From an uncultured Lachnospiraceae bacterium (GTDB taxonomy: Bacteria; Bacillota; Clostridia; Lachnospirales; Lachnospiraceae), in NCBI GenBank assembly GCA_910589195.1, contig CAJUTC010000010.1:19246-83245 (forward strand): a stretch of 64,000 nucleotides of DNA, read 5' to 3'. Below the pieces are notes generated by a model. It saw nothing but the letters and a program-made list of their open reading frames with translations, made no database searches and was not told where the DNA came from. How positions within the stretch are numbered: the first letter of the stretch is position 1; each line of letters starts with the position of its first letter. Below are positions 17,142 through 26,990 of the stretch, one piece after another. A program made the position numbers and the translations under genes.

Positions 17142-19070
17142 ATGATTTTAGAGCAAATACAGGGTGCGGAAGATGTGAAAGCCTTAACCTGGGAGGAACT
17201 AAATACACTGGCACAGGAAATCCGGGAATTTTTAATCCAGAGGATCAGCCGCACAGGTGGCCATCTGGCCTCTAATTTAGGCGTGGTGGAATTAACCATA
17301 GCCTTGTTCCTGGCATTTGATCTGCCCAAAGACAAAATTGTCTGGGATGTGGGGCACCAATCATACACCCACAAAATTTTAAGCGGAAGGCGGGAGCTGT
17401 TTGAAGGGCTTCGCCAGTATGGAGGCTTAAGCGGGTTTCCGAAGCGGAAAGAAAGCCCGTATGACGCGTTTGATACCGGACACAGTTCCACTTCCATTTC
17501 GGCAGGTCTTGGAATGGCTCAGGGGCGTGACCTATTAAAGGAAGATTACTCGGTGGTTTCAGTAATTGGAGACGGCGCGTTAACCGGGGGAATGGCGTAC
17601 GAGGCATTGAATAACGCAGCCAGGCTGAAACGGAATTTTATCATTGTGCTTAATGATAACAATATGTCGATCTCAGAAAACGTGGGCGGAATGTCCACAT
17701 ACTTAAGCGGCATCCGCACCGGTGACGGATACAATGATTTAAAGAAAAGCGTGGTTTACGCACTGGAAAGGATTCCGGGAATCGGTTCCCACATGATTGA
17801 GCGGATTAAGCGGACAAAAAACGGAATCAAACAGCTTTTTATCCCGGGAATGCTGTTTGAAAATATGGGGATTACGTATTTAGGCCCTGTGGACGGCCAC
17901 AATATCCGGATGCTCCAGAAAACCTTTCAGGAAGCGAAAAAGCTGGATCACGCCGTATTGATTCATGTGATAACACAAAAAGGCAGAGGGTATGGCCCGG
18001 CGGAAACAAACCCTGCAAAATTCCACGGAGTGGATCCGTTTGATATTGCCACAGGAGAGCCGCTAACAGAAAAGAAATACCCCAGCTATACAGATGTATT
18101 TTCCCGTGCCCTGTGCCGCCTGGCAAGAAAGGACGAGCGGATTGTGGCAGTTACGGCAGCCATGCCGGATGGAACCGGGCTAAATCAGTTTGCGAAACGG
18201 TTTCCGAAACGGTTCTTTGATGTGGGGATTGCAGAAGCCCACGGCGTAACCAGCGCGGCGGGAATGGCGGCGGCAGGATTAAAACCGGTGATTGCCGTGT
18301 ATTCCTCTTTTTTGCAGAGGGGGTTTGATCAGATTGTCCATGATGTTTGTATCCAGGAGCTTCCGGTAGTATTTGCAGTTGACAGGGCCGGTCTGGTAGG
18401 AAGCGACGGGGAAACCCATCAGGGGATTTTTGACTGCAGCTATCTAACCTGCATTCCGAATATGACGGTGATGGCGCCCAAAAACAGGTGGGAGCTAGAG
18501 GACATGCTTGACTTTGCGTTTAAGCTGGGAAAGCCGGTTGCAATCCGCTATCCCAGGGGAGAAGCGTATGGGGGCTTAAAAACGTTTCGGACGCCCATAG
18601 AATACGGAAAAGGGGAGCTTTTGTATGATGACAGCGGGATTGGCAAAGGCGCCAAACCCGATCCGGATGGCAGCAGGGAAGGGGCGGATATTGTGCTCCT
18701 GGCAGTGGGCAGCATGGTCAGTACGGCAGAGCACATCCGGGAAAAGTTAATGAGCAGAGGGATCCGGTGCAGCTTGGCCAACGGCAGATTTATTAAGCCT
18801 TTTGACCGGGAACTGGTGGATTTTTTAGCGGCAAGGCATAAGGTTTTTGTAACGTTGGAGGAAAACGTACTCCAGGGCGGTTTTGGCCTGGCTGTAGCAG
18901 ATTATATCCGCAGGCATGTTCCGGATGTCCGTGTGTTCCAGGTTGCTCTTCCAGACGCATATGTAGAACACGGAAATGTTAGCGTTTTGCGGGAAAGCTT
19001 AGAAATTGACAGCGATTCGGTTATCCGTTCCATGGAAAAGGAAGGCCTGTTTTCAAAGGGAATTGGATAA
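17142..19070 (+). CDS. dxs: 1-deoxy-D-xylulose-5-phosphate synthase
   Basis: A 642-residue thiamine-diphosphate transketolase-like enzyme. It condenses pyruvate and glyceraldehyde-3-phosphate, the first step of the MEP isoprenoid pathway. VWDVGHQSYTHKIL and GDGALTGGMAYEALNNA (ThDP/Mg binding, about residues 143-160, with NDN after it) are in the first domain. DRAGLVGSDGETHQG and IRYPRG are in the pyrimidine domain. A C-terminal transketolase domain covers about 520-640. A roughly 15-residue polar insertion (near 500-520) precedes the C-terminal domain. It follows ispA by 22 bp. Confidence 0.97.
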   Translation: MILEQIQGAEDVKALTWEELNTLAQEIREFLIQRISRTGGHLASNLGVVELTIALFLAFDLPKDKIVWDVGHQSYTHKILSGRRELFEGLRQYGGLSGFPKRKESPYDAFDTGHSSTSISAGLGMAQGRDLLKEDYSVVSVIGDGALTGGMAYEALNNAARLKRNFIIVLNDNNMSISENVGGMSTYLSGIRTGDGYNDLKKSVVYALERIPGIGSHMIERIKRTKNGIKQLFIPGMLFENMGITYLGPVDGHNIRMLQKTFQEAKKLDHAVLIHVITQKGRGYGPAETNPAKFHGVDPFDIATGEPLTEKKYPSYTDVFSRALCRLARKDERIVAVTAAMPDGTGLNQFAKRFPKRFFDVGIAEAHGVTSAAGMAAAGLKPVIAVYSSFLQRGFDQIVHDVCIQELPVVFAVDRAGLVGSDGETHQGIFDCSYLTCIPNMTVMAPKNRWELEDMLDFAFKLGKPVAIRYPRGEAYGGLKTFRTPIEYGKGELLYDDSGIGKGAKPDPDGSREGADIVLLAVGSMVSTAEHIREKLMSRGIRCSLANGRFIKPFDRELVDFLAARHKVFVTLEENVLQGGFGLAVADYIRRHVPDVRVFQVALPDAYVEHGNVSVLRESLEIDSDSVIRSMEKEGLFSKGIG

Positions 19071-19116
19071 AAATATGGAAAAATATTACAATTTATGTTA
19101 AAATAAAGGGGATACC

Positions 19117-19926
19117 ATGAAAGAACGATTGGATGTGCTTTTAGTAAAGCGCAATCTGGCGGAATCCAGGGAAAAAGCAAAAGCGGTGATTATGGCCGGG
19201 AGCGTATACGTGGATGGACAGAAGGAGGATAAAGCCGGAACCGTTTTTGAGGACACCGCTGAAATTGTGGTGCGGGGATCAGGGTTAAAATATGCCAGCC
19301 GGGGCGGCCTGAAGCTGGAGAAGGCTATGGTTCAGTTCCGTTTAGAGCTTGCGGGAAAAATCTGTATGGATGTAGGCGCCTCCACAGGCGGCTTTACCGA
19401 TTGTATGTTGCAGAATGGGGCGGAAAAAGTATATGCGGTCGATGTGGGACATGGCCAGCTTGCCTGGAAGCTGCGTAACGATCCCCGGGTGGTCTGCATG
19501 GAAAAAACAAATATCCGTTATGTGGTGAAGGAGGATATTCCAGAGCCCATTGATTTTGCCTCCATTGATGTATCATTTATTTCCCTTACGAAGGTTCTGG
19601 GGCCGGTAAAGGCGCTATTGAAAGAAAACGGTCAGATAGTCTGCCTGATTAAGCCGCAGTTTGAGGCTGGCCGGGAAAAGGTGGGGAAAAAAGGCGTAGT
19701 CCGGGACAAAAAGGTGCATTTGGAAGTGATTCGAATGGTAATGGAGCACGCAATATCCATTGGCCTTCAAGCGTTGAATTTGGAATTTTCACCTATCCGG
19801 GGGCCGGAAGGGAATATTGAGTATCTTCTTTTCCTGCAAAACCACAGGGAAGGGGAAGACGTTTCACAAATTTTTTCGGAAGCTGATAAGGTGGTGGAAG
19901 AGTCCCACAGGATATTGGAAGGATAA
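19117..19926 (+). CDS. tlyA: TlyA family rRNA 2'-O-methyltransferase
   Basis: A 269-residue protein with an N-terminal S4 RNA-binding domain (about residues 3-62, ERLDVLLVKRNLAESREKAK) and a FtsJ-like SAM methyltransferase domain (about 62-245). Motif I is MDVGASTGGFTDC, and FASIDVSFISL also matches. TlyA proteins methylate 16S and/or 23S rRNA in mycobacteria and are often annotated as hemolysins; the clostridial target is untested. It lies in the conserved dxs-tlyA-nadK order. Confidence 0.94.
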   Translation: MKERLDVLLVKRNLAESREKAKAVIMAGSVYVDGQKEDKAGTVFEDTAEIVVRGSGLKYASRGGLKLEKAMVQFRLELAGKICMDVGASTGGFTDCMLQNGAEKVYAVDVGHGQLAWKLRNDPRVVCMEKTNIRYVVKEDIPEPIDFASIDVSFISLTKVLGPVKALLKENGQIVCLIKPQFEAGREKVGKKGVVRDKKVHLEVIRMVMEHAISIGLQALNLEFSPIRGPEGNIEYLLFLQNHREGEDVSQIFSEADKVVEESHRILEG

Positions 19927-19933
19927 GATTAAG

Positions 19934-20773
19934 ATGCGATCATTTTACATTGTGACGAACCCTGGCAAGGAAGGGGCGGCTGAAACGGCGGCTGAGATTG
20001 GGGCATACCTGCGTTTTAAGGATGCCCGCTGCCTCATCCAAAGCTATGGGGATATTCGGGACGGAAGATATACAGAAGGATCCCAGGTGCCACCGGATAC
20101 GGAGTGCGTGATTACCATTGGCGGCGACGGCACTTTAATTCAGGCAGCCCGTGACCTGGCAGGCCGGAGGATTCCCTTTATTGGGGTGAACCGAGGCCAT
20201 TTAGGATACCTGACCCAGGTAAATGACCAGCAGGAAGTAAAAGGAATGTTAGACGCGTTGCTGGAAGGGCGTTACCGCCTGGAATCTAGGATGATGCTGT
20301 CAGGCCAGGTAGTTCGCGGGGGGAGAAATATTTTTCAGGATATTGCGCTGAACGAAATTGTATTAAGCCGGAAAGACGCCCTGAAGCCTCTTCATTTCCG
20401 GATTTTTGTAAATGGGGAATTTCTCAACGATTATACGGCAGATGGCATGATTTTCGCCACGCCTACTGGATCCACTGCTTATAACCTTTCAGCAGGGGGA
20501 CCGATTGTGGCGCCAGGCGCGAGAATGATGATCTTAACCCCTATCTGTTCCCATGCTCTAAACGCAAGAAGCATTGTCCTGCCCGAGGAAGACCAAATTA
20601 CCGTAGAAGTTTTGGAAGAGGGGCATATGGCGGCTTTTGATGGAAACCTTGCAGATGAGGTAAGGAAGGAAGACCAGATTATTATCCGGCGATCCAGGCT
20701 TGATACGGTGCTGGTTCAGCTAAAGCAGGTATCTTTCTTACAGAATCTAAGTAATAAAATGGTTGGGGTGTAA
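19934..20773 (+). CDS. nadK: NAD kinase
   Basis: A 279-residue ATP/polyphosphate NAD kinase producing NADP. The diagnostic GGDGTLIQAAR and GVNRGHLGYLTQV are present, with TPTGSTAYNLSAGGPI in the C-terminal beta-sandwich domain. The start at 19934 lies 7 bp after the tlyA stop. The frame is open further upstream inside tlyA, but those residues do not match the family. Confidence 0.96.
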   Translation: MRSFYIVTNPGKEGAAETAAEIGAYLRFKDARCLIQSYGDIRDGRYTEGSQVPPDTECVITIGGDGTLIQAARDLAGRRIPFIGVNRGHLGYLTQVNDQQEVKGMLDALLEGRYRLESRMMLSGQVVRGGRNIFQDIALNEIVLSRKDALKPLHFRIFVNGEFLNDYTADGMIFATPTGSTAYNLSAGGPIVAPGARMMILTPICSHALNARSIVLPEEDQITVEVLEEGHMAAFDGNLADEVRKEDQIIIRRSRLDTVLVQLKQVSFLQNLSNKMVGV

Positions 20774-20812
20774 GGCCCGCATTGTGGTACAGGCGCGAAA
20801 ACGGAGGGAAAC

Positions 20813-21262
20813 ATGAAGGTAGAACGTCACAGTAAAATTGTGGAATTGATTGGTAAATACGAAATAGAAACCCAGGAGGAACTGGCAGATTACTTAAACC
20901 AGGCTGGCTTCAATGTGACCCAGGCCACGGTTTCCAGGGATATCCGGGAGCTGAAATTAACAAAAGCGCCTGCAGAAAGCGGAAAGCAGCGGTATATGGT
21001 GCTTCAAAATAATGGAAATTTCAGCGATAAATATATCCGCATCCTTCAGGATGGCTACTTAAGCATGGATATGGCTCAGAATATTTTGGTAATCCGGACG
21101 GTTTCTGGTATGGCCATGGCAGTTGCGGCCGCATTGGACGCAATCCGTTTTCATGAAATTGTAGGCTGCATCGCTGGTGATGACACGATTATGTGCGCTG
21201 TGCGCAGCGTAGACGATACCATCTTAGTAATGGATAAAATCCGTAAACTTCTTCATGGGTAA
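20813..21262 (+). CDS. argR: Arginine repressor
   Basis: A 149-residue ArgR. The N-terminal winged helix is at about residues 1-70 (SKIVELIGKYEIETQEELAD, then NVTQATVSRDIRELKL). The C-terminal arginine-binding hexamerisation domain is at about 80-149 (GDDTIMCAVRS). It represses arginine biosynthesis and activates catabolism. The position between nadK and recN is conserved in Firmicutes. GGAGG is placed correctly before the ATG. Confidence 0.96.
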   Translation: MKVERHSKIVELIGKYEIETQEELADYLNQAGFNVTQATVSRDIRELKLTKAPAESGKQRYMVLQNNGNFSDKYIRILQDGYLSMDMAQNILVIRTVSGMAMAVAAALDAIRFHEIVGCIAGDDTIMCAVRSVDDTILVMDKIRKLLHG

Positions 21263-21324
21263 CAGTGCCAGATGGCGGGCGAAATCGACGGTTAAGAACT
21301 CAGCAAAAGAAAGGGAGGGAGCCA

Positions 21325-22983
21325 ATGCTTCTGGAATTGCAGGTCAAGAACCTGGCTTTGATTGAACAGGCTCAGGTTGAATTTGGAGAAGGGTTAAATA
21401 TTCTTACAGGGGAAACGGGCGCGGGAAAATCCATTATTATTGGCTCGGTTAATATGGCATTAGGCGGAAAAGCTTCCCGGGACATTATTCGCCAAGGCGC
21501 AGACAGCGCGTTTGTCCAGCTTTTGTTTTCGGTGGATACAAAAGAACAGCAGGAAGCGTTAAAAGCGCTGGAAATTCAGCCGGGAGAAGAGAATACGCTG
21601 ATTATTTCCCGGCGGATTACGCCTTCCCGAAGTATGGCGAAAATTAATGATGAAATGGTAACCACAGCAAAGCTAAAGCAAGTTACCAGTCTGTTGATCG
21701 ATCTACATGGGCAGCATGAACACCAGTCTTTAATTCACATCCACAAGCATTTGGAAATTCTGGATGCATATGCCAAAAATCAGGTAAGTCCCTGGAAAGA
21801 AAAAATCAGTGAAGAATATAACAATTACCAGGATCTGAAAAAGCGGCTTTCTTCCATGGAAGGCGGGCAGGAAGAGCGGCTTCGGGAGGCGGATTTTTGC
21901 CGCTTTGAGATTGAAAGCATTGAGCAGGCCGCGTTGCGGGAAGGGGAGGAAGAGGAACTAACAGCCAGATATCGGAAGCTTTCCTATTCCCAAAAGATTA
22001 TGGAAAGCCTTTCGGAAGTTTATCAGGCTTTGGAAAATGAAGAAATTGCCAGAGCCGTTCGGTCTGTGGATCAAGTTGCCGACTTTGATGAGGAGTTAAA
22101 GCCTATCCGGGATCAGATTTACGACGTAGAAGCGCTGATGAATGAACTTCGCTATTCTGTGAAAGAATACATGGATCACGAATTCTTTGATGAAGGGGAG
22201 TTTCAGCAGATTACGGCCCGGCTGGATGTGATCCATGGCCTTCAGGCCAAATACGGAGGCACAGTTTCTAAAATTTTCCAGGTGCTGGAAGAAAAAAAGA
22301 AGCGATTGGAAGAGCTGGAACACTTTGATGAAATCAGGACGGAACTGGAACAGAATCTGGAAGAATCTAAGAATCAATTGGAAGCATTCAGCGCAAAATT
22401 ATCAGAAATTCGGAAATCGGCAGGAAAAGAACTGGCAGAACGGATGAAAGAAAGTTTGATTGACTTAAATTTTTTAGATGTGGAATTTATAATGGAATTC
22501 AGAAGGCTGAAAGACTATACCAAAGAAGGATTTGACGAGGCTGAATTTTTGATATCCACAAATCCGGGGGAACCAGTAAAGCCTCTAAAGTCTGTTGCTT
22601 CTGGCGGGGAACTGTCCCGGATTATGTTGGCGATTAAAACTGTGCTGGCTGATACGGATGAAGTGCCAACTTTGATTTTTGATGAGATCGATACGGGAAT
22701 CAGCGGGCGGACGGCGCAGATGGTATCCCAAAAGCTGAATGCCATTGGAAAAAATCATCAAGTTATCTGTATTACCCATTTGCCACAGATTGCGTCTATG
22801 GCAGACAGCCATTTTGAAATCGAAAAGTCGGTTCAAAAAGGAAAAACAGCCACCAGGATTCACCGTTTGAATAAGGAAGAAAGCGTTTATGAGCTTGCCA
22901 GGCTTTTAGGAGGCGCAAAAATTACAGAAGCTGTCCTTGAAAACGCAAGAGAGATGAAAGAACTGGCAGAGCGGTCAAAATAA
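21325..22983 (+). CDS. recN: DNA repair protein RecN
   Basis: A 552-residue SMC-like ATPase of double-strand-break repair. Walker A is GETGAGKS near residue 30. A long coiled coil fills about 150-370. The ABC signature is SGGELSRIM and Walker B is TLIFDEIDTG. The ATG at 21325 follows GGGAGGG; an upstream in-frame ATG at 21265 lies at the argR end without a site. No SOS box is visible upstream. Confidence 0.96.
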   Translation: MLLELQVKNLALIEQAQVEFGEGLNILTGETGAGKSIIIGSVNMALGGKASRDIIRQGADSAFVQLLFSVDTKEQQEALKALEIQPGEENTLIISRRITPSRSMAKINDEMVTTAKLKQVTSLLIDLHGQHEHQSLIHIHKHLEILDAYAKNQVSPWKEKISEEYNNYQDLKKRLSSMEGGQEERLREADFCRFEIESIEQAALREGEEEELTARYRKLSYSQKIMESLSEVYQALENEEIARAVRSVDQVADFDEELKPIRDQIYDVEALMNELRYSVKEYMDHEFFDEGEFQQITARLDVIHGLQAKYGGTVSKIFQVLEEKKKRLEELEHFDEIRTELEQNLEESKNQLEAFSAKLSEIRKSAGKELAERMKESLIDLNFLDVEFIMEFRRLKDYTKEGFDEAEFLISTNPGEPVKPLKSVASGGELSRIMLAIKTVLADTDEVPTLIFDEIDTGISGRTAQMVSQKLNAIGKNHQVICITHLPQIASMADSHFEIEKSVQKGKTATRIHRLNKEESVYELARLLGGAKITEAVLENAREMKELAERSK

Positions 22984-23122
22984 GTCGATGCTGGTTTGAA
23001 TTGAAAGGATTATAAAACATGAAATGAAGAATACTATTCGTGTAAGCAGATCGCCTTGCACGAAGAAAAAGCAAACGAAACATGTAAATTTCGAACAATA
23101 AAATTTCTTATGTCAATAACAG

Positions 23123-23152
23123 GCATATGCTTACAAACTCATGGAAAGAATA
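23123..23152 (+). promoter_or_regulatory. Predicted forespore (sigma-F/sigma-G) promoter of spoIVB
   Basis: GCATA (23123-23127), a 15-bp spacer and GGAAAGAATA (23143-23152) match the B. subtilis sigma-F/G consensus (GYATA and GGNRANANTW) at every -10 position. It lies 49 bp before the spoIVB start. In B. subtilis spoIVB is expressed in the forespore from sigma-G, so sequence and biology agree. Confidence 0.65.
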
Positions 23153-23200
23153 ACGGATAAGCGTTGGTTCAAGCTGGAAAGAAGCTGAGGAGGTAAGGAT

Positions 23201-24514
23201 ATGCAGGATATCAGACAGGATGTCAGGAAGCCAGACAGAAAAAGGAAAAGGAGAAAAAAGCACCATTTGCTGCGGGCATTGGTATTTTTTCTCCTTTTAT
23301 CCCTGGGGTCTTCCTATTTTTATCTTAACCGGATTGTACCGGATCAATTAAATATTGTAGCTGGTGAACAGGAAGAAATACTATTTCCGCTGCTGTTTCA
23401 GTCCACTCTGGAAATGAAAGACGCAGAGGTTTCCCTGGGAAACCCGTCTGAAATCCCTTCCAACCAGATTCGGATTTCCGGAAACCGGCCATTTCAGATG
23501 GTAGGGACAAAAGAAGGAAGCTACCAGATGGAAGTAAAACTTTTCGGTTTCCTGAAGGTAAAGGATGTACAGGTTGACGTAGTAGATGAAAGCTATGTAA
23601 TTCCATGCGGGACTCCGGTAGGGATTTACTTAAAATCCGATGGCATTCTGGTGATTGGAACCGGAACCTTGATTGGGGCAGACGGTATGGATGTGGAGCC
23701 GGCTTACGGGATTTTGCGATCCGGTGATTACATTGAGGCTATTAACGGAAAACCAATATCCAAAAAGGAAGAACTGATGGACGCGGTGAACCAGGCCGGG
23801 CCTGGGCGAGTAACGCTTAAAATCCGGCGGGGGGAGGAAGAAATGACCATATCCATGAATCCAGCGGAAGATAAGGACGGGATTTACAAATTAGGAGCCT
23901 GGGTCAGAGACGATACTCAGGGAATTGGAACCATGACTTATTTAGACTTAAATGGCAGGTTTGGCGCGCTGGGACACGGGATCAGTGACAGTGATATTGG
24001 CGGGGTAGTGGAAATTCAGGACGGCGCACTGTATGAAACCCAGATTTTGGGAATTGAAAAAGGCTCTTCCGGAAATCCAGGCGTTATGAGCGGCGTAATC
24101 TACTATGGCCCAGGTTCCCGGCTGGGGGAGATTGATGCCAATACAGAAACAGGGATTTTCGGAACAGCGGGCGATAACTTGATATCACGGGTTTCCGGCA
24201 CTCCCATCCCCATAGGCTACCGCCAAGACGTTAAAACTGGGCCTGCGCTGCTTCGAAGCAGTGTGTCCGGAAAAGTAAAAGACTACCAAATTGAAATCCG
24301 GAAAGTAGACTATTCCACCAACCACAGAACTAAAAGCATTGTATTTGAGGTAGTGGATGAAGAACTGCTGGGATTAACAGGAGGGGTAATCCAAGGGATG
24401 AGCGGTTCCCCTATCATACAGGAAGGCAAGCTGATTGGGGCTGTTACCCATGTATTTGTGCAGGACAGCACTAAAGGATATGGAATATTTATTGAAAATA
24501 TGTTAAAACATTAG
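23201..24514 (+). CDS. spoIVB: SpoIVB serine peptidase (S55)
   Basis: A 437-residue forespore-secreted protease that triggers pro-sigma-K processing in B. subtilis by cleaving SpoIVFA. A basic N-terminus and membrane/signal segment occupy about residues 20-47. A PDZ domain is at about 130-225 (YGILRSGDYIEAINGKPISK). The S55 peptidase domain follows, with the catalytic histidine in ALGHGISD (His259) and the serine in GMSGSP (Ser403 by analogy with B. subtilis). The start follows GAGGAGG. It is normally followed directly by spo0A, but here two other genes and a terminator come between. Confidence 0.95.
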   Translation: MQDIRQDVRKPDRKRKRRKKHHLLRALVFFLLLSLGSSYFYLNRIVPDQLNIVAGEQEEILFPLLFQSTLEMKDAEVSLGNPSEIPSNQIRISGNRPFQMVGTKEGSYQMEVKLFGFLKVKDVQVDVVDESYVIPCGTPVGIYLKSDGILVIGTGTLIGADGMDVEPAYGILRSGDYIEAINGKPISKKEELMDAVNQAGPGRVTLKIRRGEEEMTISMNPAEDKDGIYKLGAWVRDDTQGIGTMTYLDLNGRFGALGHGISDSDIGGVVEIQDGALYETQILGIEKGSSGNPGVMSGVIYYGPGSRLGEIDANTETGIFGTAGDNLISRVSGTPIPIGYRQDVKTGPALLRSSVSGKVKDYQIEIRKVDYSTNHRTKSIVFEVVDEELLGLTGGVIQGMSGSPIIQEGKLIGAVTHVFVQDSTKGYGIFIENMLKH

Positions 24515-24552
24515 AACGTGTTTCAACACGATCTGGCCAGTGAGGAAGGGAA

Positions 24553-24586
24553 GGCGATGCAAATTTATTTGCATAAGCCTTTTTTT
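24553..24586 (+). terminator. Terminator of spoIVB
   Basis: ATGCAAAT-TT-ATTTGCAT with flanking GGC/GCC pairing and a run of seven T. It ends the recN/spoIVB unit before the reductase gene. Confidence 0.85.
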
Positions 24587-24684
24587 CATCATATTAGGAA
24601 AGGCTTGCCGGATAAATTCTCTTGCGCATTTCCACCAAAAGATTTAGAATGAAACCAGAACATAAATAGAGGAGGAATCAAAAT

Positions 24685-25302
24685 ATGAATGTATTAATGC
24701 TGAACGGAAGCCCCCATGAAAAAGGAAATACATATACGGCTCTTCATGAAATGGAAAAAATTTTTACAAAGCAGGGGATTGAATCTGAGATCATACAGGT
24801 TGGAAACCAGGGGATCCGAAGCTGTGTGGCATGTGGTTCTTGTGGGAAAACAGGAGCCTGTGTGTTTGATGATTTGGTGAATACCCTTGCGCCCAAATTT
24901 GAACGCTGTGACGGGCTTGTAGTGGGCAGCCCTGTATACTATGCATCCGCCAATGCCACACTGGTAGCGTGCTTAACCCGCCTGTTTTACAGTACCCATT
25001 TTGATAAAACCATGAAAGTGGGAGCCAGTGTTGTGGCGGCAAGGCGTGGAGGCCTGTCAGCTACATTTGACGAGCTGAACAAATTTTTTACGATTTCCGG
25101 AATGCCGGTAGCGTCAGGACAGTACTGGAACAGCATCCATGGAAGAACGCCGGGGGAAGCCGCGCAGGATGCTGAGGGGCTTCAGTCTATGCGGACGTTG
25201 GCAAGAAATATGTCATTTTTGATGAAGAGCATTGCTTTAGGCAAGGAGCAGTTTGGCCTGCCAGAGAAAGAAGCGCCTCAAAGGACAAACTTTATCCGCT
25301 AA
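24685..25302 (+). CDS. Flavodoxin-fold NAD(P)H-dependent FMN reductase-like protein
   Basis: A 205-residue flavodoxin-fold oxidoreductase. The FMN phosphate loop is NGSPHEKGNTYTAL (residues 6-19), followed by a cysteine cluster (CVACGSCGKTGAC, near 48-60) and the GSPVYYASANA segment. The cysteine cluster is typical of the iron-sulfur flavoprotein/FMN-reductase group in anaerobes, though a full cluster-binding set is not certain. The start follows GAGGAGG. It is 13 bp from the M20 gene and probably co-transcribed with it. The substrate is unknown. Confidence 0.85.
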   Translation: MNVLMLNGSPHEKGNTYTALHEMEKIFTKQGIESEIIQVGNQGIRSCVACGSCGKTGACVFDDLVNTLAPKFERCDGLVVGSPVYYASANATLVACLTRLFYSTHFDKTMKVGASVVAARRGGLSATFDELNKFFTISGMPVASGQYWNSIHGRTPGEAAQDAEGLQSMRTLARNMSFLMKSIALGKEQFGLPEKEAPQRTNFIR

Positions 25303-25315
25303 GGAGGAACGTTTC

Positions 25316-26749
25316 ATGAAGGAAGCACAATTCATCAGCCAGGTAATACGGGAAAAAGCTGCCCAGATCACAGGAATCAACCAGGCTCTGTGGGAGTATG
25401 GGGAGCCTGGCTATCAAGAGGAAAAAAGCGCAGAAACAATAAAACGCGTTCTGGAGTCAGAAGGCTTTACGGTGGAATCGGGGTTAGCCGGAATTCCTAC
25501 CGCGTTTCGCGGGCGTTACGGGGCAGGAAAACCAGTGATCGGGATTCTGGCAGAATTTGATGCCCTTCCGGATTTAAGCCAGGAGGCAGGAATTGCCCGG
25601 CGCTGTCCCATTCCCGGAAAGTCCTTTGGCCACGGGTGCGGCCACAGCGCCCTTGGCGCCGGAGGGGTGGGGGCGGCGTTGGCTGCAAAGGAATATTTGA
25701 AGGCTCATTCTCTTCCTGGAACGATTGAATTGTACGGATGCCCGGCAGAGGAAAGCGGTTTTGGAAAAGTGTTTCTGGTAAGGGAGCATTGCTTTGATCA
25801 TTTGGATATGGCCTTTAGTTGGCATCCCGGGGATCAAAATGGCTCCATGTCCCAGCGGACGCTGGCTTATTATCAGGTCAGGTTTGATTTTTTAGGGGTA
25901 TCCTCCCATGCGGGCGCCGCTCCAGAGCTTGGACGAAGCGCCCTGGATGCCTGCGAATTAATGAATGTAGGTGTTAACTATCTGCGGGAGCATGTGATTT
26001 CCAGCGCGAAAATTCACTACGCGTATTTGGACAGTGGAGGGAGCGCTCCCAATATTGTACCAGATCACGGCTCGCTTCTGTACTATATTAGGGCGCCCAA
26101 GCTGACACAGTGCGGGGAGATTCTGGAACGAATCAAAAAGATTGCAAAAGGGGCCGCTTTGATGACAGAAACAGACGTAGCCATCCATCTCCTTGGAGGA
26201 ATGAATGATACCATTCCCAACCCTACCGCCTCAAGGGTGCTTTCGGACGCGTTTTTAGAAATGGGGCCTCCTGAATTTGGAGAGCCAGAGTATCAGATTG
26301 GAAGAGAGTTCCTTGCCGCTATGCCCAAAGAGCAGCAAAAGCGGGTAATTAGTTTAGGCGCAAAGAGAAATGGAATCAGCCAGGAGGCATTTGCAAAGGC
26401 TCCTTTTGATACCCGAATCCGGCCTTACACCCCGGATATGAGGGATGGAATGCTTACCTTCTCAACGGATGTGGGAGATGTAAGCTACCATGTTCCAGTA
26501 GGGCAGCTTATGGCAGCCGTGGGAATCCCGGAAACCGGGCTGCATACCTGGCAGCTAACTGCCCAGGTGGGAAGCTCTGTCGGCAATCAGGGGGCATTGG
26601 CGGCGGCAAAGGCTATGGGGCTTGCATGTGTCCGTGTTTATGAAAGCCCAAAACTTGTGGAACAGGCGAAAAAGGAGCTCCTGGAAGAAACAAAGGGTAG
26701 CTATCTCTGTCCAATCCCGCCTCATGTCCAGCCCGATTTAGGAGCGTAG
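25316..26749 (+). CDS. M20 family amidohydrolase (AbgB-like)
   Basis: A 477-residue M20D-type metallopeptidase. GILAEFDALPDLSQ, GHGCGHSALGAGGVGA and PAEESGFGKV carry the di-metal ligands in the catalytic domain. The lid/dimerisation domain lies at about 200-310 (SSHAGAAPELGRSALDA). The layout resembles AbgB, the p-aminobenzoyl-glutamate hydrolase subunit; related enzymes cleave N-acyl amino acids or amidated peptides. The start at 25316 follows AAGGAGG. It stands with the reductase gene between spoIVB and spo0A, which are usually adjacent. Confidence 0.9.
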   Translation: MKEAQFISQVIREKAAQITGINQALWEYGEPGYQEEKSAETIKRVLESEGFTVESGLAGIPTAFRGRYGAGKPVIGILAEFDALPDLSQEAGIARRCPIPGKSFGHGCGHSALGAGGVGAALAAKEYLKAHSLPGTIELYGCPAEESGFGKVFLVREHCFDHLDMAFSWHPGDQNGSMSQRTLAYYQVRFDFLGVSSHAGAAPELGRSALDACELMNVGVNYLREHVISSAKIHYAYLDSGGSAPNIVPDHGSLLYYIRAPKLTQCGEILERIKKIAKGAALMTETDVAIHLLGGMNDTIPNPTASRVLSDAFLEMGPPEFGEPEYQIGREFLAAMPKEQQKRVISLGAKRNGISQEAFAKAPFDTRIRPYTPDMRDGMLTFSTDVGDVSYHVPVGQLMAAVGIPETGLHTWQLTAQVGSSVGNQGALAAAKAMGLACVRVYESPKLVEQAKKELLEETKGSYLCPIPPHVQPDLGA

Positions 26750-26827
26750 CGTTTTGGTTTGATACCGGAAGGCAGGAAACGTGTTTTTCTGTGATAGGTT
26801 TAGGCAGGAGAAGAGGAAAAAATAAAG

Positions 26828-26875
26828 ACAGGCTGTTCGTTAAGGAATCATTTTTCTTGACGGCCAGCCTGTTTT
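26828..26875 (+). terminator. Terminator-like hairpin after the M20 gene
   Basis: ACAGGCTG and CAGCCTGT enclose an inner stem CGTTAAG/CTTGACG (one G-T pair), making about 15 paired positions with a small internal mismatch, followed by TTT. It lies 79 bp after the stop and separates the gene from spo0A. The stretch between it and the spo0A promoter holds no convincing gene. Confidence 0.65.
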
Positions 26876-26990
26876 GCGTATTTTGGAGGGTTTTGCGGGA
26901 TCTTGTTGTCAAGGGCTTTGCGGCAAATTTTTTTGTTTTCCATAATAAACTGACAGCACAGGGCGCTTGTGGCATAAATCCAGCTTCCTT

